Source: CAZGLR01 sp964526635 (GTDB lineage: Bacteria; Zixibacteria; MSB-5A5; GN15; JAAZOE01). From it: 7,509 nt of DNA. Position 1 is the stretch's first letter. Each line of letters opens with the position of its first letter. A model generated the notes under the pieces. The model was not told the origin of the DNA and searched no databases. It worked only from the letters and a program-made list of their open reading frames with translations. The translations under genes were made by a program, and so were the position numbers. The stretch is from contig CAZGLR010000141.1 of the NCBI GenBank assembly GCA_964526635.1, positions 1 through 7,509 on the forward strand, written 5' to 3'. Positions 5,753 to 7,509 of the stretch are shown here, piece after piece.

Positions 5753-6562
5753 TCAGCTCGTTTTCGGTGTCTTGCGGAGTCTTCTTTTTTTGGCGTGAAT
5801 CAGCGGCAACAACAGGGCTTTGACCAAACGGTTCTGCCAGAGAAAGACAATCAGCTTGTAGCGCCATCCGGGAATCGATATCGGTTTGCCCTTGGCGGCG
5901 TCTTTCAACGATGTCTCGACGACAAAATCGGCTGACATCCACATCCGTTTGGGAATGCCGTCTTTGTCGAAGCCCTTGATTGTTTCGGTGGCATGGAATC
6001 CCGTATGGGTGAAGCCGGGACAGAGTGCCTGCACAGTGATACCATGATGCCGGACTTCTTCATGAACGGCCCGTGAAAAGGTATTGAGAAAGGCCTTGGT
6101 GGCGCAGTAGTTGACACTTTCCGGGGCGGAGAAGAACGCCGCCACCGAGGAAACATTGATGATTGTCCCGCGGCGATTTTCGATCATGGCCGGGAGAACT
6201 GCGCGGGTGAGTTTGACTGTGGCCATAACATGTACTGTGATCATATCGATCTGGCCCTGGTACTCGGCCTCGACCAGGGTACCCATCGTGCCGAAACCGG
6301 CGTTGTTGACCAGGATGGCGATATCTTTTTGGGATTGCAGGTGTTCGAAAACAGCATCGGTATCGCGTTCGCAGGCCAGATCGGCCTGAAGAATTTCGAC
6401 TACGACAGAGTACGTCCGGCGGATTTCGGCGGCGATAGTATCGAGACGGTCCTTCCGGCGGGCAATAAGAATCAGGTTATGGCCCCGTGCGGCCAGTTTT
6501 TCGGCGAAGACTTTGCCGATGCCGCTGGAGGCTCCGGTAATAGCGGCGGCTGTGTCGGCCAT
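5753..6562 (-). CDS. Short-chain dehydrogenase/reductase (classical SDR)
   Basis: 269 aa from the ATG at 6562. It is a Rossmann-fold NAD(P)-dependent oxidoreductase with all classical motifs: cofactor loop TGASSGIG (9-16), an ARRKDRL stretch after strand 2 whose Arg residues favour NADP(H), NNAG (86-89), catalytic Ser139, Tyr152 and Lys156 (in NVSSVAAF and NYCATKAF), and CPGFTHT (181-187). The substrate is unknown; the general layout recalls the DltE/YqjQ-type SDRs. The C-terminal tail is hydrophobic then strongly basic (YKLIVFLWQNRL..., KKRRLRK), so it may touch the membrane. A TTG two codons upstream is an alternative start; ATG was preferred, though only a weak GAGCGGG precedes it. It has its own promoter (6617-6645). 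The decayed regulator lies downstream on the same strand, but 116 nt away. Confidence 0.92.
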   Translation of the reverse strand: MADTAAAITGASSGIGKVFAEKLAARGHNLILIARRKDRLDTIAAEIRRTYSVVVEILQADLACERDTDAVFEHLQSQKDIAILVNNAGFGTMGTLVEAEYQGQIDMITVHVMATVKLTRAVLPAMIENRRGTIINVSSVAAFFSAPESVNYCATKAFLNTFSRAVHEEVRHHGITVQALCPGFTHTGFHATETIKGFDKDGIPKRMWMSADFVVETSLKDAAKGKPISIPGWRYKLIVFLWQNRLVKALLLPLIHAKKRRLRKTPKTS

Positions 6563-6616
6563 TGGCAACCCGCTCTTGCTAAATAGTTGTGGTTATGGTA
6601 CTTCCTGTAATAGACT

Positions 6617-6645
6617 AATATACGACAGTCAAAAGAAAACCGCAA
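6617..6645 (-). promoter_or_regulatory. Promoter of the SDR gene
   Basis: On the minus strand TTGCGG (6640-6645), a 17-nt spacer and TATATT (6617-6622). The -10 matches at five bases of six, the -35 at three. It leaves a 5' leader of about 48 nt. A TTGACT (6628-6633) overlaps but is badly spaced for this -10. Confidence 0.4.
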
Positions 6646-6734
6646 GGGAGGGGAACTATTTGGGGGAAATCATGTTTTTATTTATGAAGTGGTTTGAATA
6701 GGTTAGTAAAGTACACGCATTGTGTGTCATACGC

Positions 6735-6774
6735 AAAAGGAGGCGGTTTGCCCGGGGGCTGCAAATCGCCTTTT
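6735..6774 (-). terminator. Terminator hairpin after the F420-reductase-like gene, possibly bidirectional
   Basis: AAAAGG plus CGGTTTGC (6735-6740, 6744-6751) pairs with GCAAATCG plus CCTTTT (6761-6774). The stem is 14 bp with one G-U pair, a 3-nt bulge (AGG) and a 9-nt loop. On the minus strand it lies 55 nt after the TAA at 6829 and ends in TTTT. The plus strand ends in TTTTATTATT, so it would also work in that direction. Confidence 0.65.
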
Positions 6775-6828
6775 ATTATTCTGGTAATCATCTTCCGCTT
6801 TTCTATCAATTAAACACCCCGGCCAAAG

Positions 6829-7458
6829 TTACCGTTTGAGCAGGGCGAAGGCGATATCGCGGCCGCGTTTCTGAACGATAGCCAGATGAATCCACAGCAT
6901 CGTCATCGGTTCCAGATAGCGTGACATGGCAATATCGCCGCAGACAATCGCCTCAAAACCGAGTTCTTCCGTCAAATCACAGACTGTTTTCAAAGCGTCG
7001 GCATCGTTGCCGCAGATAAACATGGCCGGCTTCCCGGAGCCATAGTCGGCATTGGCCATATTTTCCCAGCCGGTGGTGTTGAACGCCTTGACGACTTTAG
7101 CACCATCGGCCCATGTGGCGACCATCTCACCGCCGGAGGTATTGCCACTATGGGTCAGGGTCAGATCCGGTGCAATCGGGTTGGTGGCGTCGATCAGGAT
7201 TTTGCCATCGAGGCCATTGAGGTCCTTGAGGATATCCTCGGTGACATTCCAGGGCGTGGCCAGGCAGAGGATATCGCTGCCGTCGACCGCGACCTGATTG
7301 GCTGCGGCCGAGGCATTGCTGCCGGCTTTTTCGAGATATCCCTTGATTTTGCTGCTCAATGGGTTGCGGGTGCCCATGATGACTTTATGTCCGCCGCGCG
7401 CCCAGCGGATGCCGAGGGCCGAGCCAACGTCGCCGGTTCCGATAATTCCTATATTCAT
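6829..7458 (-). CDS. F420-dependent NADP oxidoreductase-like Rossmann protein
   Basis: 209 aa, the usual length for the family. It opens with an N-terminal nucleotide-binding fold, GIIGTGDVG (4-12, GxGxxG), then GTRNP (29-33), where Thr-Arg after strand 2 is the place that holds the 2'-phosphate of NADP in F420:NADPH reductases. Other family segments are DILCLATPW (62-70), ILIDATNP (87-94), VVKAFNTTGWENM (122-134), FICGNDADA (147-155) and ARYLEPM-like SRYLEPMTMLW (179-189). The family includes true F420:NADP reductases and many relatives in organisms without F420, so the acceptor is open. The start is secure: AGGAG (7465-7469) lies 6 nt before the ATG. The gene appears monocistronic, with the terminator at 6735-6774 downstream. 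Its promoter is not clear in the 51 nt available. Confidence 0.85.
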   Translation of the reverse strand: MNIGIIGTGDVGSALGIRWARGGHKVIMGTRNPLSSKIKGYLEKAGSNASAAANQVAVDGSDILCLATPWNVTEDILKDLNGLDGKILIDATNPIAPDLTLTHSGNTSGGEMVATWADGAKVVKAFNTTGWENMANADYGSGKPAMFICGNDADALKTVCDLTEELGFEAIVCGDIAMSRYLEPMTMLWIHLAIVQKRGRDIAFALLKR

Positions 7459-7509
7459 ATTCTTCTCCTGTTTTTCGATTTAGTTGTGGTGTTGTACAGG
7501 ATGTTACGG

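Noticed and set aside
6672..6701. Nine-codon plus-strand frame after GGGGGAAATC, followed by a plus-oriented terminator
   Set aside because: Too short, no clear promoter; the hairpin is already explained by the minus-strand gene upstream of it.
1..7509. Sigma-54 (-24 TGGC / -12 TTGC) promoters, CRISPR repeats, tRNAs, transposase or IS ends
   Set aside because: Looked for by eye on both strands; only off-spaced or partial matches (for example TTGGCGTGAATCAGC near 5790, inside a gene) and no repeats of the CRISPR type.

Overview
The window reads as chromosomal DNA from a medium-GC bacterium. Every gene I can support lies on the minus strand. The promoters are of housekeeping type, with -10 boxes such as TATATT or TATATA usually 17 bases from a TTGxxx -35. 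Three features fit a deep-branching Gram-negative or candidate-phylum bacterium (for example Desulfobacterota or Zixibacteria-like): a sigma-54-type activator carrying a TPR sensor, a Cys-rich DUF6125-like protein, and an F420-dependent-NADP-oxidoreductase-like enzyme. That placement is a guess from gene content, with no marker gene to support it.

Layout, in plus-strand coordinates. 1-256 is the N-terminal end of an M24 (Xaa-Pro aminopeptidase/creatinase-like) gene that runs off the left edge. 257-600 is intergenic with hairpins. 601-1134 is the DUF6125-like cytosolic protein, whose promoter sits so close to the ATG that the mRNA should be leaderless. 1178-1708 is an exported, possibly lipidated, lipocalin-like small protein. 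1709-2070 is a dense regulatory intergenic region. It holds a promoter, a ~175-nt transcribed unit ending in a very strong intrinsic terminator (a candidate small RNA or attenuated leader), a 16-bp dyad TCGTAA-N4-TTACGA, the terminator of the next operon, and a second copy of the dyad overlapping a stop codon.

2071-4649 is a two-gene operon: a small signal-peptide/transmembrane protein (4326-4649), then, 2 nt downstream, a 750-aa TPR-AAA+(sigma-54)-Fis regulator (2071-4323). Its promoter is clear (4781-4809). The ~125-nt leader contains an 18-codon, Pro-rich mini-ORF. 4958-5636 is a wrecked LAL/LuxR-family regulator: pieces of its ATPase domain and its LuxR helix-turn-helix survive in three reading frames, with the P-loop and the long TPR middle missing. 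5753-6562 is a classical short-chain dehydrogenase with its own promoter. 6735-6774 is a terminator hairpin. 6829-7458 is the F420-dependent-NADP-reductase-like Rossmann protein with an excellent ribosome binding site.

The genes do not form one pathway. The parts most worth a second look are the unannotated RNA locus with its nearby dyads, the D-C operon (coupled membrane protein and receiver-less sigma-54 activator), and the LAL pseudogene.
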